A stretch of 64,000 nt of DNA from an uncultured Candidatus Melainabacteria bacterium. GTDB taxonomy: Bacteria; Cyanobacteriota; Vampirovibrionia; Gastranaerophilales; Gastranaerophilaceae. The stretch is from contig CAKULF010000003.1 of the NCBI GenBank assembly GCA_934667125.1, forward strand, positions 1 to 64,000, given 5' to 3'. Under the pieces are notes generated by a model. It saw nothing but the letters and a program-made list of their open reading frames with translations. It was not told where the DNA came from and did not search any database. Position numbers and translations under genes: made by a program. Positions 7,667 through 14,697 of the stretch are shown here, one piece after another (within the stretch, counting starts at the first letter, position 1; each line of letters starts with the position of its first letter).

Positions 7667-7822
7667 ATGAAAAAAGAAGAAAAAATAGTCATAGTTTGTT
7701 TTTTAATCATGTTCATCAGCATGGTAATTTCATATATCTACACCTGTAACAAATTAAAACCCAACGATAAAACTTTTAAAATTCAAACTCTATTCAAAAT
7801 AGATAAATCCTACTTACAATAG
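7667..7822 (+). CDS. 51-aa single-pass membrane micro-protein (paralogue of 147-296)
   Basis: Begins MKKEEKIVIVCFLIMFISMV, with one transmembrane helix at about residues 7-26 and a lysine-rich tail. Ribosome site AAGGA, spacing 9. It shares most residues with the 49-aa ORF after pseudopilin 1; several differences are conservative (F/I, L/V, S/N) with the frame kept, which supports coding. Function unknown. Likely cytoplasmic N-terminus, anchored in the inner membrane. Confidence 0.6.
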   Translation: MKKEEKIVIVCFLIMFISMVISYIYTCNKLKPNDKTFKIQTLFKIDKSYLQ

Positions 7823-8490
7823 AGTTTACCTAATCATCCAAAACTCAAACCTCATACCGCTCCAACATCCCCAAAACCATCACCCCGAACCCTTAAACGT
7901 CGCCCTGAACCCCGTTTCAGGGTCTTAATATCTTTGAATATTAGACGAAAATCTAAAAATTGCAATTTATCGATAGCCAATCTTTACCCCGAAATCCATT
8001 ATCTATATAACAAGTTTTAAACAGGAACAAGTCGCTAATAACCGTGTGGCTATCAAAGAAATTCTTAAAATAGAAAATTCATCGATAGTCATAATTTTTA
8101 AATATTTTCGGCTATAGATTACGCTTTTAATTTGTTCATTTTCTTTTTCTGCTCCTGTCAAATCAAAGATTTGAAACGTCGCCTATCAACAGCTTAACAA
8201 AAGCCAAATTCATCATTTGTCTTTTGTACGCTCTGGCTTCGCACTCTTTTTCGCCAGAAAAGAAAAAGAAAACAGAACCAAAAGAATAAAGAAAATGGCT
8301 TGGAAATCATTAACCAAAACCCTCGAAAGGAGAGTCGGGCGCACTAGGAAGACAACAGACATCAGTTTTACAAATCACACAACAATTTTCATAAGGGTAG
8401 CTTGCCCTCCCACCTTTCGTTTGTGGGTTTTAGTTAGTTGTTTATAATTTTTGCTGTTCTATAAACTTTTTTGATAGCCAAGGAGTTAAT
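7823..8490. other. Long gap without a convincing gene; repeat-rich
   Basis: About 670 nt holding REP copy 2 (7898-7926), a 17-nt palindrome TCAAATC-AAA-GATTTGA at 8159-8175, and several near-copies of the motif CGATAGCC/GGCTATC. A 76-codon open frame at 8217-8447 has low-complexity, basic, non-protein-like composition and no ribosome site, so I do not call it. Nothing resembling a tRNA or known riboswitch was seen. Confidence 0.5.
7898..7926. repeat. REP-like palindrome, copy 2
   Basis: CGTCGCCCTGAA-N4-GTTTCAGGGTCTT. Similarity to the inverted copy 3 extends outward about 45 nt (ATCACCC...AACCCT...AACG), so the two copies form a long imperfect inverted repeat around roughly 700 nt. Confidence 0.7.
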
Positions 8491-8643
8491 ATGAATGCTG
8501 CTCTATTGTTTTGTTTTCTTTTGCCTTATTTTTCCTATTTAAAAGTTGTTCTTAAGGTAATAAACATCGGAATGAAAATTGGCTATAGAAGAATTGCTTA
8601 TTTTTCAATTTTTGTCCAATTCTCAACAATCTTAAGTCCCTGA
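8491..8643 (+). CDS. 50-aa hydrophobic micro-ORF with strong ribosome site
   Basis: MNAALLFCFLLPYFSYLKVV is followed by a basic middle and a second hydrophobic stretch. AAGGAG stands 5 nt before the ATG, the main evidence for translation. The stop codon lies inside REP copy 3, so the C-terminus is made of repeat sequence, which weakens the case for a conserved protein. Function unknown; it could be a leader peptide or spurious. Confidence 0.3.
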   Translation: MNAALLFCFLLPYFSYLKVVLKVINIGMKIGYRRIAYFSIFVQFSTILSP

Positions 8644-8662
8644 AATGGGGTTCAGGGCGACG
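8634..8662. repeat. REP-like palindrome, copy 3 (inverted)
   Basis: Reverse complement reads CCGTCGCCCTGAACCCCATTTCAGGGACTT. It is opposite in orientation to copies 1 and 2 and carries the 3' end of the 50-aa micro-ORF. Confidence 0.7.
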
Positions 8663-8857
8663 GGTTGAGGGTTAGGGTGATGTTCTAAAAGGAGCATTGG
8701 AGCAACTGTGGGTGATGAACATTGTTGGGTTAGCGATACTTAATTATTATCAAAAAGTTTAGCTATTTATAAATTATTTTAAACTCCTCTCAACACCAAA
8801 ATTTATAAAAATTAATTTAAAATAACACAAAAATTTTGTTTTTGGTAAAATTAAACT

Positions 8858-9424
8858 ATGCGCAGAGTTATACATTTCGATGAGTTAAATTCCACAAGCG
8901 TTTATTCTCATCAACACTTAGAGGAACTAGAAAATTTTGACGTTGTGTCGTGCGACAAGCAAACTTTTGGGCACGGTCAATTTGAAAGAAAGTGGTATTC
9001 GTCCGATAAAAATGGCGGAAATGTATATATTTCAATTATTTTAAAACCCTCTAATTTGGAACATTTAAACGAATTAACAAGGTTTATTGCTTTAATAGCT
9101 GCTTCAACCCTTGAGGAATATGGTTTGAAGCCTGCTTTTAAATTTCCAAATGATATATTAATTAATGGCAAAAAAATAGCTGGTTTTTTGGCTGAATCAG
9201 AATTTATCGGAACGACCTGCAAAGGAATAATTGTTGGTTGCGGAATAAATTTAAACTTAGAAGAGGATGAGCTTAAAAACATTGATCAGCCTGCAACATC
9301 AATCTTTAACGAAACAAAAAAACAAGTTGATAAGAAAGAATTTTTGGATAAATTATTTTTTAATTTTGAAAAAGAATACGAAGAATTTTTAGTTAGTGGA
9401 ATAAAAGGAGAAAAACTATGTTAG
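8858..9424 (+). CDS. birA: Biotin--protein ligase (BirA, catalytic domain only)
   Basis: 188 aa. Activates biotin with ATP and attaches it to a carrier lysine. Seen: GHGQFERKWYS (the biotin loop GRGRxGRxW in a divergent form), KFPNDILINGKKIAGFLAE (KWPND motif with F for W) and VGCGINLN. There is no N-terminal HTH and the small C-terminal domain is missing, so the protein is shorter than the usual 230-320 aa. Its target is very likely the biotin domain of the adjacent OadA. The ATG has no Shine-Dalgarno but an extended -10 (TGGTAAAAT, 8843-8851) 6 nt upstream. Overlaps oadG by 7 nt. Confidence 0.88.
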   Translation: MRRVIHFDELNSTSVYSHQHLEELENFDVVSCDKQTFGHGQFERKWYSSDKNGGNVYISIILKPSNLEHLNELTRFIALIAASTLEEYGLKPAFKFPNDILINGKKIAGFLAESEFIGTTCKGIIVGCGINLNLEEDELKNIDQPATSIFNETKKQVDKKEFLDKLFFNFEKEYEEFLVSGIKGEKLC

Positions 9425-9663
9425 ATATGACAAGCGTTATGCAAAGCATAACAGAAGGCGGCGTAGTTATGCTTGTTGGGATGGGAATTGTGTTTTCATT
9501 TTTAACAATTCTTGTTTTTGCAATTATGATTATGGCTCGTTGCGTGGCTTATATTGACCAAATATGGCCTGCACCTGTAGCGGAAGTTAAAACTTCTAAG
9601 AAAAAAGCAACATCAGATGATACTGAAGTTGCAATTGCTATTGTTCGTGCACTGGCTGCATAA
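9418..9663 (+). CDS. oadG: Oxaloacetate decarboxylase gamma subunit (OadG)
   Basis: 81 aa. A single transmembrane helix (about residues 14-40, GGVVMLVGMGIVFSFLTILV) is followed by a charged linker and the C-terminal segment VAIAIVRALAA, typical of OadG. In the family this subunit anchors and assembles the alpha and beta subunits. AAAGGAGA ribosome site; overlaps the end of birA. First structural gene of the Na+ pump operon. Confidence 0.88.
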   Translation: MLDMTSVMQSITEGGVVMLVGMGIVFSFLTILVFAIMIMARCVAYIDQIWPAPVAEVKTSKKKATSDDTEVAIAIVRALAA

Positions 9664-9709
9664 AAACAGTGGTAAATTTAAGAATAAGTAATAAAAGAGG
9701 AAAATAAAA

Positions 9710-11512
9710 ATGGCAAAAAAACAAATTAAAGTTATGGATACATCGTTTCGTGATGGTTTCCAATCAATTTATGGGGCAAAAGTTCTGGTAGAAGATTTTC
9801 TTCCTGCTTTGCAAGCAGCAGTTGATGCCGGAATTAAACACTTTGAAACAGCAGGTGGCGCTCGTTTCCAAGCTCCTATATTTTTCTGTAATGAAAACGG
9901 TTTTGAAACAATGGATAAAATCAGAGCTGCAGTAGGTCCTGATGTTAGATTGCAATCATTGGCTCGTGGTGTTAACGTTGTTGGTTTGAACTCTCAACCT
10001 CGTGATATCATTGATCTTCACGCTAAAATGTTTGCAAAACACGGTGTTAACGTTGTTAGAAACTTTGACGCTTTAAATGATGTTAACAACTTAATTGATT
10101 CAGCTAAATCAATTAAAAAATATGGTATGGACCACGAAGTTACAATCACTATGATGGAACTTCCTTATGGTTGTGAAGGCGCTCATGATGTTGCTTTTTA
10201 TGAAAAAGTTTTAAGAAACATCCTAGATTCAGGTCTTCCATTTGATTCATTAGCATTTAAAGATGCTTCAGGTACTTCAAATCCTAGAAAAGTATATGAA
10301 ACAGTTAAAATGGCTCGTGAATTATTAGGCACAGAAGCTCATATCCGCTTCCACTCTCATGAAACAGCTGGAACTGGTCTTGCAGCTTACCTAGCAGCAC
10401 TAGAAGGCGGAGCTGACGGTATTGACCTTGCTATGAAACCTGTTTCAGGCGGTACAGGTCAACCTGATATCATTTCTATGTGGCATGCCCTAAAAGGTAC
10501 AGAATTTGACCTTGGTTTAGATATTAAAAAGATTATGGAAACAGAAGAAATCTTTAAAGATTGTATGAAAGATTATCCGATTTCTCCAATTTCACTTGCA
10601 GTTAACCCAATTTTAATCCAAGCTCCGCTTCCTGGTGGCGCTACGGCTACAACTGTAAACCAATTAAAAGACATGGGTATGTTGGATAAATTCCCTAAAT
10701 TAATTGCAAATATGAAAGAAGTTGTTGAACGTGGCGGATATGCAACATCTGTTACTCCTGTTTCACAATTCTATGCTCAACAATCATTCTTGAACGCAAT
10801 TTCTGAAAAACCTTGGGATCAAGCTAACCCGGGATATGCTAAAATGCTTCTTGGTTACTTTGGAAAAACTCCTTGTGAACCTGATCCTGAATTAGTTAAA
10901 TGGGCTCAAGAAAAAATGAATATGGAGCCAACAACTGAACATGTTGTTGATATCAACGAAAAAGACCCTGAAAAAGGTGTTGAAGCAGCTAAGAAAAGAC
11001 TTGAAGAAGCAGGACTTCCTACAACTGATGAAAATATCTTCATTTCAGCAGCTTGTAAAGATGGCAACGTTGATAAAGGTATTCAATTCTTATTAGGAAA
11101 AGGTACTGTTTCAGTTAACAAAACAAAAGCTGACGCTCCAAAAGCTGCTGCAAGCGCTAATGGCGAATATACAATTACAGTTAACGGCAAAAAATATGGC
11201 GTTAAATTGGATGGCGATAAAGCTATTGTTAACGGCAAAACTTATGATACAACCGTTAAAGCTGGTATCGAACATAAAGCAGCTGCTGCAAGCGGCGAAG
11301 GCGAAGCAGTTAATGCAGCTTTACCTGGTAACGTTTTGAGAATTGAAGTAGCAGAAGGCGATGAAGTAGCTGAAGGCGATGTATTATTGGTTGTTGAAGC
11401 TATGAAAATGGAAACAGAAATCAAATCTCCAAAATCAGGAAAAATTGTTTCTGTTGAAGTTAGCCAAGGCGACACAATCGCTACAGGTCAAGCTTTAGTA
11501 GTTATTGCTTAA
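9710..11512 (+). CDS. oadA: Oxaloacetate decarboxylase alpha subunit: carboxyltransferase plus biotin carrier
   Basis: 600 aa. The HMG-lyase-like TIM barrel (about 5-270) has the metal ligands D in MDTSFRDGFQS, the lysine of LAFKDASG (carbamylated in the family) and HSH of RFHSHETAG. Then come a conserved carboxylase domain (about 290-470), a low-complexity A/K/P linker, and the biotinyl domain with EAMKMETE (biotin lysine in MKM). It transfers CO2 from oxaloacetate to biotin, giving pyruvate; OadB then decarboxylates carboxybiotin. The opening RDGFQS replaces RDAHQS, placing it nearer the PycB-like proteins of Campylobacterota. No biotin carboxylase gene is nearby, which favours decarboxylase over pyruvate carboxylase. 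Codon use suggests high expression. Confidence 0.9.
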   Translation: MAKKQIKVMDTSFRDGFQSIYGAKVLVEDFLPALQAAVDAGIKHFETAGGARFQAPIFFCNENGFETMDKIRAAVGPDVRLQSLARGVNVVGLNSQPRDIIDLHAKMFAKHGVNVVRNFDALNDVNNLIDSAKSIKKYGMDHEVTITMMELPYGCEGAHDVAFYEKVLRNILDSGLPFDSLAFKDASGTSNPRKVYETVKMARELLGTEAHIRFHSHETAGTGLAAYLAALEGGADGIDLAMKPVSGGTGQPDIISMWHALKGTEFDLGLDIKKIMETEEIFKDCMKDYPISPISLAVNPILIQAPLPGGATATTVNQLKDMGMLDKFPKLIANMKEVVERGGYATSVTPVSQFYAQQSFLNAISEKPWDQANPGYAKMLLGYFGKTPCEPDPELVKWAQEKMNMEPTTEHVVDINEKDPEKGVEAAKKRLEEAGLPTTDENIFISAACKDGNVDKGIQFLLGKGTVSVNKTKADAPKAAASANGEYTITVNGKKYGVKLDGDKAIVNGKTYDTTVKAGIEHKAAAASGEGEAVNAALPGNVLRIEVAEGDEVAEGDVLLVVEAMKMETEIKSPKSGKIVSVEVSQGDTIATGQALVVIA

Positions 11513-11530
11513 TTAGAAAGGTAAAATATT

Positions 11531-12733
11531 ATGACAGTTAATATTCAAGACGCTCTAACCAATCTTTGGCAATCTACGGGGCTTGTTAACTTTGTTTTAG
11601 ATAAAGACCCTAATATCCAAAATTGCGTTGAGCAAGTTATGCACACACACGGACAAATCATAATGGTATTTATTTGTTTGTTCTTGTTGTGGCTTGGTAT
11701 TAAAAAACAATTTGAACCATTATTGTTGGTTCCAATCGCATTTGGCGGTTTGATTGCAAACTTCCCTTGCGACCATTCTTTCCAAGAATTTGTATACAAA
11801 GTTGGTATCGACCCTGCTATTGGTATCTTCCCATTGATTATTTTCATGGGTGTTGGTGCTATGACAGACTTCGGTCCGTTGATTGCAAACCCTAAAACAG
11901 CTTTATTAGGCGGCGCTGCTCAATTTGGTATTTTTGGCGCATTATTATTAGCTCTTGTTTTAGGTTTCACATTGCCTCAAGCAGGTTCAATCGGTATTAT
12001 CGGTGGTGCTGATGGTCCGACATCAATTTTCGTTACTTCTCGTTTAGCTCCTGATTTATTGGGTGCAATCGCAGTTGCAGCTTATTCATATATGGCTCTT
12101 GTTCCTCTTATTCAACCGCCAATTATGAAAGCTTTAACAACTAAAGAAGAACGTAAAATTCAAATGACTCAATTAAGAACAGTTTCAAAAAGAGAAAAAA
12201 TCGTATTCCCTCTTGTTGTTCTTGTTCTTTGCGCAATATTCTTGCCTGACGCTTGCCCATTGGTTGGTATGTTGACATTTGGTAACTTATGTAAAGAATG
12301 TGGCGTAGTTGAAAGATTATCTGAAACTATGCAAAATGCTCTAATTAATATCATTACAATTTTCTTAGGTTTAGCTGTTGGTTTAAAATTACAATATGAC
12401 CACTTCTTAACTCTTGAAACATTGAAAATCTTATTATTAGGTATCTTAGCATTCTCTATGGCAACAGCTGCAGGTGTATTGATGGCTAAATTGATGAATT
12501 TCTGTACTAATATTATCGGTAAGATTACAGGTAAAGAAATTCCTCCAATCAACCCTCTAATCGGTTCAGCAGGTGTATCTGCCGTTCCTATGGCAGCTCG
12601 TGTATCTAATAAAGTTGGTTTAGAAGAAAATCCTCAAAACTTCTTATTAATGCACGCTATGGGTCCAAACGTTGCAGGTGTAATCGGTTCAGCCGTAGCA
12701 GCAGGTGTATTGCTTGCAATTTGCTTGCACTAA
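11531..12733 (+). CDS. oadB: Na+-translocating decarboxylase beta subunit (OadB/GcdB/MmdB)
   Basis: 400 aa membrane subunit that decarboxylates carboxybiotin and exports Na+. Family motifs are present: GGADGPTSIF (the Asp that binds Na+), NPLIGSAGVSAVPMAARVS and MHAMGPNVAGVIGSA. About nine to eleven hydrophobic segments. It follows oadA by 18 nt with a GAAAGG ribosome site and ends the operon at a strong terminator. Beta subunits of oxaloacetate, methylmalonyl-CoA and glutaconyl-CoA decarboxylases are alike; the oxaloacetate assignment rests on the neighbouring alpha subunit. Confidence 0.93.
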   Translation: MTVNIQDALTNLWQSTGLVNFVLDKDPNIQNCVEQVMHTHGQIIMVFICLFLLWLGIKKQFEPLLLVPIAFGGLIANFPCDHSFQEFVYKVGIDPAIGIFPLIIFMGVGAMTDFGPLIANPKTALLGGAAQFGIFGALLLALVLGFTLPQAGSIGIIGGADGPTSIFVTSRLAPDLLGAIAVAAYSYMALVPLIQPPIMKALTTKEERKIQMTQLRTVSKREKIVFPLVVLVLCAIFLPDACPLVGMLTFGNLCKECGVVERLSETMQNALINIITIFLGLAVGLKLQYDHFLTLETLKILLLGILAFSMATAAGVLMAKLMNFCTNIIGKITGKEIPPINPLIGSAGVSAVPMAARVSNKVGLEENPQNFLLMHAMGPNVAGVIGSAVAAGVLLAICLH

Positions 12734-12750
12734 GCATTGTTAAAACATTT

Positions 12751-12784
12751 AAAAGACCTCTATTTAGTTGATAGAGGTCTTTTT
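12751..12784 (+). terminator. Terminator of the birA-oadGAB operon
   Basis: A 13-bp stem AAAAGACCTCTAT/ATAGAGGTCTTTT with a 7-nt loop, followed by a T-rich run. Confidence 0.93.
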
Positions 12785-12787
12785 GTT

Positions 12788-12815
12788 TTGTATTGTTTTT
12801 TGAAAGTTGTATAAT
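12788..12815 (+). promoter_or_regulatory. Promoter of nanE-nanK, probably giving a leaderless mRNA
   Basis: TTGTAT (12788-12793), 16-nt spacer, TATAAT (12810-12815). The -10 ends 6 nt before the nanE ATG, so the transcript would start at or next to the ATG; no Shine-Dalgarno is present. Confidence 0.6.
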
Positions 12816-12821
12816 TAATTT

Positions 12822-13514
12822 ATGGATATTTTAAAAAAGATTAAAAATAATATTATTGTTAGCGTTCAGGCTATGCCCGACGAACCGTTGTATGATGAAA
12901 ATTGTTTAACGGCTTTAATGAAATCTGTTGTAGAACTCGGCGGAGCTAAAGTTTTAAGGCTTGCTGGGGTTCGTGATATTAAAAATGCTAAAAAATTGTT
13001 TCCAAACGTTGTTGTGATTGGAATAACAAAGCCATCAAAAATTCCTCAAAATTATAAAGAACTTGTCTATATAACTCCAACTGTTGAGGATTGTAAGGCT
13101 ATAATTGAAGCAGGAGCGGATATTGTTGCGTTTGATGGAACTTTTCGCAAAAGAAAAAACGATGAAAAATTGGAAGATTTAATTAAATATGTTAAATCAG
13201 AAAATAGGCTTGCTATGGCTGATATTGCAACGTTGGATGAAGCGCTAAATTGTTACAATTTGGGCTGCGATATCGTCTCAACTACTCTAAGCGGATATAC
13301 AACAGAAACGCAAAATAACCCTGCTACGCCTGATTTTGAGCTTGTTAAAAATATCAAGAAAAATTGTGATATTTTTACGATTTTAGAGGGCAAAATTTGG
13401 GAAAAAGATGAAGCAAAACACGCTTTTGAAGTTGGCGCAGACGCTGTTGTTATCGGTTCAGCCATCACTCGTCCGCAATTAATTACAAAAAGATTTATAG
13501 AGGTAACAAAATGA
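12822..13514 (+). CDS. nanE: N-acylglucosamine-6-phosphate 2-epimerase (NanE)
   Basis: 230 aa TIM barrel that converts ManNAc-6-P to GlcNAc-6-P in amino-sugar catabolism. Seen: the opening IIVSVQAMPDEPLYD, ITPTVEDCKAIIEAGADIVAFDGT, LAMADIATLDEA, VSTTLSGYT and the phosphate-binding end ADAVVIGSAITRP. Full family length. Overlaps nanK by 4 nt (ATGA). No N-acetylneuraminate lyase gene occurs in the window, so ManNAc may come from elsewhere. Confidence 0.93.
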   Translation: MDILKKIKNNIIVSVQAMPDEPLYDENCLTALMKSVVELGGAKVLRLAGVRDIKNAKKLFPNVVVIGITKPSKIPQNYKELVYITPTVEDCKAIIEAGADIVAFDGTFRKRKNDEKLEDLIKYVKSENRLAMADIATLDEALNCYNLGCDIVSTTLSGYTTETQNNPATPDFELVKNIKKNCDIFTILEGKIWEKDEAKHAFEVGADAVVIGSAITRPQLITKRFIEVTK

Positions 13515-14386
13515 AAAAAGCTTTAGCTATTGATGTTGGCGGAACAAAAATCGCAAATTGCATTATAGATAACGAGGGAAAAATAATTTCCGACATTGAA
13601 AAAATTTCAACTCCAAAAGTTGCAAGCGAAATTTTTGACGCTTTAAAAAAAATAGTTGAAAAATATGAAAACGAGGTTGATTTTGTTGCTATTGCAACAG
13701 CAGGAGCTGTAAATCATCAAAACGACAGAGTTATAAGCGCAACAGGAAATTTAGCAAAAGGCTATAAAGATATTGATTTTTCTTTGTTGTCTAAAAAAAG
13801 AGTTTATCTTGAAAATGACGCAAACGCAGCAGCATACGCCGAACACATTGTTGGCGCTTCAAAAGGCTATCCTAATTCAATTATGATAACTTTTGGAACG
13901 GGTGTTGGCGGCGGAATAATTTTAAATGATAAATTATACAAAGGAAAATCAGGCTCCGCAGGCGAAATGCATTTTATAATGGACAGATTTAAAACAAGAA
14001 GCTGCACATGCGGAAGCTATGACTGTTTTGAAGCTTATGCAAGCGGAAATGGCTTGAGAAGAACAGCTATAGAGATTTTTAAAGATGAAAATATCACAAC
14101 TTATGATATTATAAGGCTTGCGGATGAAAATGATGAAAGAGCAAAAAAAGCTCTTGAAATTTGGCAAAACGATATAACCCTTGGTATAATTGGGCTTCAG
14201 AACCTTTTTGACGCTGATTGCTTTGTTTTATCTGGTTCAATGGAAAAATTTATTAATGTTGAAAAAGTTGAAAAAATTGTAAATGAAACTATAAGCACAT
14301 CGCCAACTAAAATTTTCCACGGAACAGCAGGCAACAATTCAGGTATGATTGGCGCTGCGCTTTTGGGATTTCATTCTATAACTTAA
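13511..14386 (+). CDS. nanK: ROK-family sugar kinase, probable N-acetylmannosamine kinase
   Basis: 291 aa. N-terminal ATP-binding DVGGTKIAN, catalytic Asp in YLENDANAAAYAE, phosphate loop TFGTGVGGGI, and the ROK zinc site CTCGSYDCFEAYASG. Phosphorylates a hexosamine with ATP; the coupling to nanE (4-nt overlap) points to ManNAc as substrate. Other ROK specificities (glucose, GlcNAc) cannot be ruled out from sequence alone. Confidence 0.85.
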   Translation: MKKALAIDVGGTKIANCIIDNEGKIISDIEKISTPKVASEIFDALKKIVEKYENEVDFVAIATAGAVNHQNDRVISATGNLAKGYKDIDFSLLSKKRVYLENDANAAAYAEHIVGASKGYPNSIMITFGTGVGGGIILNDKLYKGKSGSAGEMHFIMDRFKTRSCTCGSYDCFEAYASGNGLRRTAIEIFKDENITTYDIIRLADENDERAKKALEIWQNDITLGIIGLQNLFDADCFVLSGSMEKFINVEKVEKIVNETISTSPTKIFHGTAGNNSGMIGAALLGFHSIT

Positions 14387-14419
14387 TTTAAAAATTAAAA
14401 ATATTTGTAAATTGAAAAT

Positions 14420-14646
14420 TAAATACAAGGGATAGCCGATTTTCTATAGATTGCTAACGATATAAGTAAATCCTAAACGATACTTTATGTTGGTATCTAT
14501 GAAAGGAGGATGTTATGAATGAGATTAATTTAACTCTAATAATGTTATTTCTGATTTTATTTGTAATAAATAGCACTCACAAGAAGTAAGTGCTAAACAT
14601 TTCCTAAAAATCGGCGAAAAGTGATTAATCACTTCCCTTGTATTTA
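14420..14646. other. Compact inverted-repeat-bounded element encoding a 24-aa hydrophobic peptide (type I toxin-antitoxin-like)
   Basis: The element is bounded by a perfect 13-bp inverted repeat (TAAATACAAGGGA at 14420-14432, its complement at 14634-14646). A second nested 9-bp repeat (GCCGATTTT 14435-14443 / AAAATCGGC 14607-14615) and a 16-nt perfect palindrome (14619-14634) lie inside. In a transcript, the 5' and 3' ends would pair, as in hok-, fst- and aapA1-type toxin mRNAs. A strong minus-strand promoter faces into it (14648-14675). An alternative is a MITE-like mobile element. Confidence 0.55.
14515..14589 (+). CDS. 24-aa hydrophobic peptide, candidate type I toxin
   Basis: MNEINLTLIMLFLILFVINS followed by THKK. 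One membrane-spanning helix with a short basic tail, the usual make-up of Fst/TxpA/BsrG and holin-like toxic peptides. The ribosome site AAAGGAGGATGTT is one of the strongest in the window. Upstream TCCT (14471-14474) could pair with AGGA of this site. The end of the ORF forms part of a hairpin AGCACT/AGTGCT (14571-14593). A candidate antisense RNA would start near 14641 on the other strand. Toxicity is inferred, not shown. Confidence 0.55.
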   Translation: MNEINLTLIMLFLILFVINSTHKK

Positions 14647-14647
14647 T

Positions 14648-14675
14648 ATTATATACCTATTATGAAAACTTTCAA
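14648..14675 (-). promoter_or_regulatory. Strong antisense promoter reading into the peptide element
   Basis: On the minus strand: TTGAAA (14670-14675), 16-nt spacer, TATAAT (14648-14653). It lies after the stop of the isochorismatase-like gene and points toward a region with no minus-strand gene. Its likely product is a small RNA antisense to the peptide mRNA, starting near 14641. Confidence 0.6.
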
Positions 14676-14697
14676 GACTAAAAGTTACAAAACTTAT

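Noticed and set aside
8217..8447. 76-codon plus-strand open frame in the repeat-rich gap
   Set aside because: No ribosome site, odd basic composition and overlap with repeat-like sequence; looks like a chance frame.
7898..8662. CRISPR array from the repeated CGTCGCCCTGAA units
   Set aside because: Only three copies, irregular spacing and mixed orientation, with no cas genes.
9764..12552. Minus-strand open frames inside oadA and oadB
   Set aside because: They mirror well-supported genes on the other strand, have no ribosome sites and are rich in S/T/I typical of antisense shadows.
14420..14646. Insertion sequence
   Set aside because: The element has terminal inverted repeats but no transposase; no clear target-site duplication could be seen, and the small ORF with antisense promoter fits a toxin locus better.
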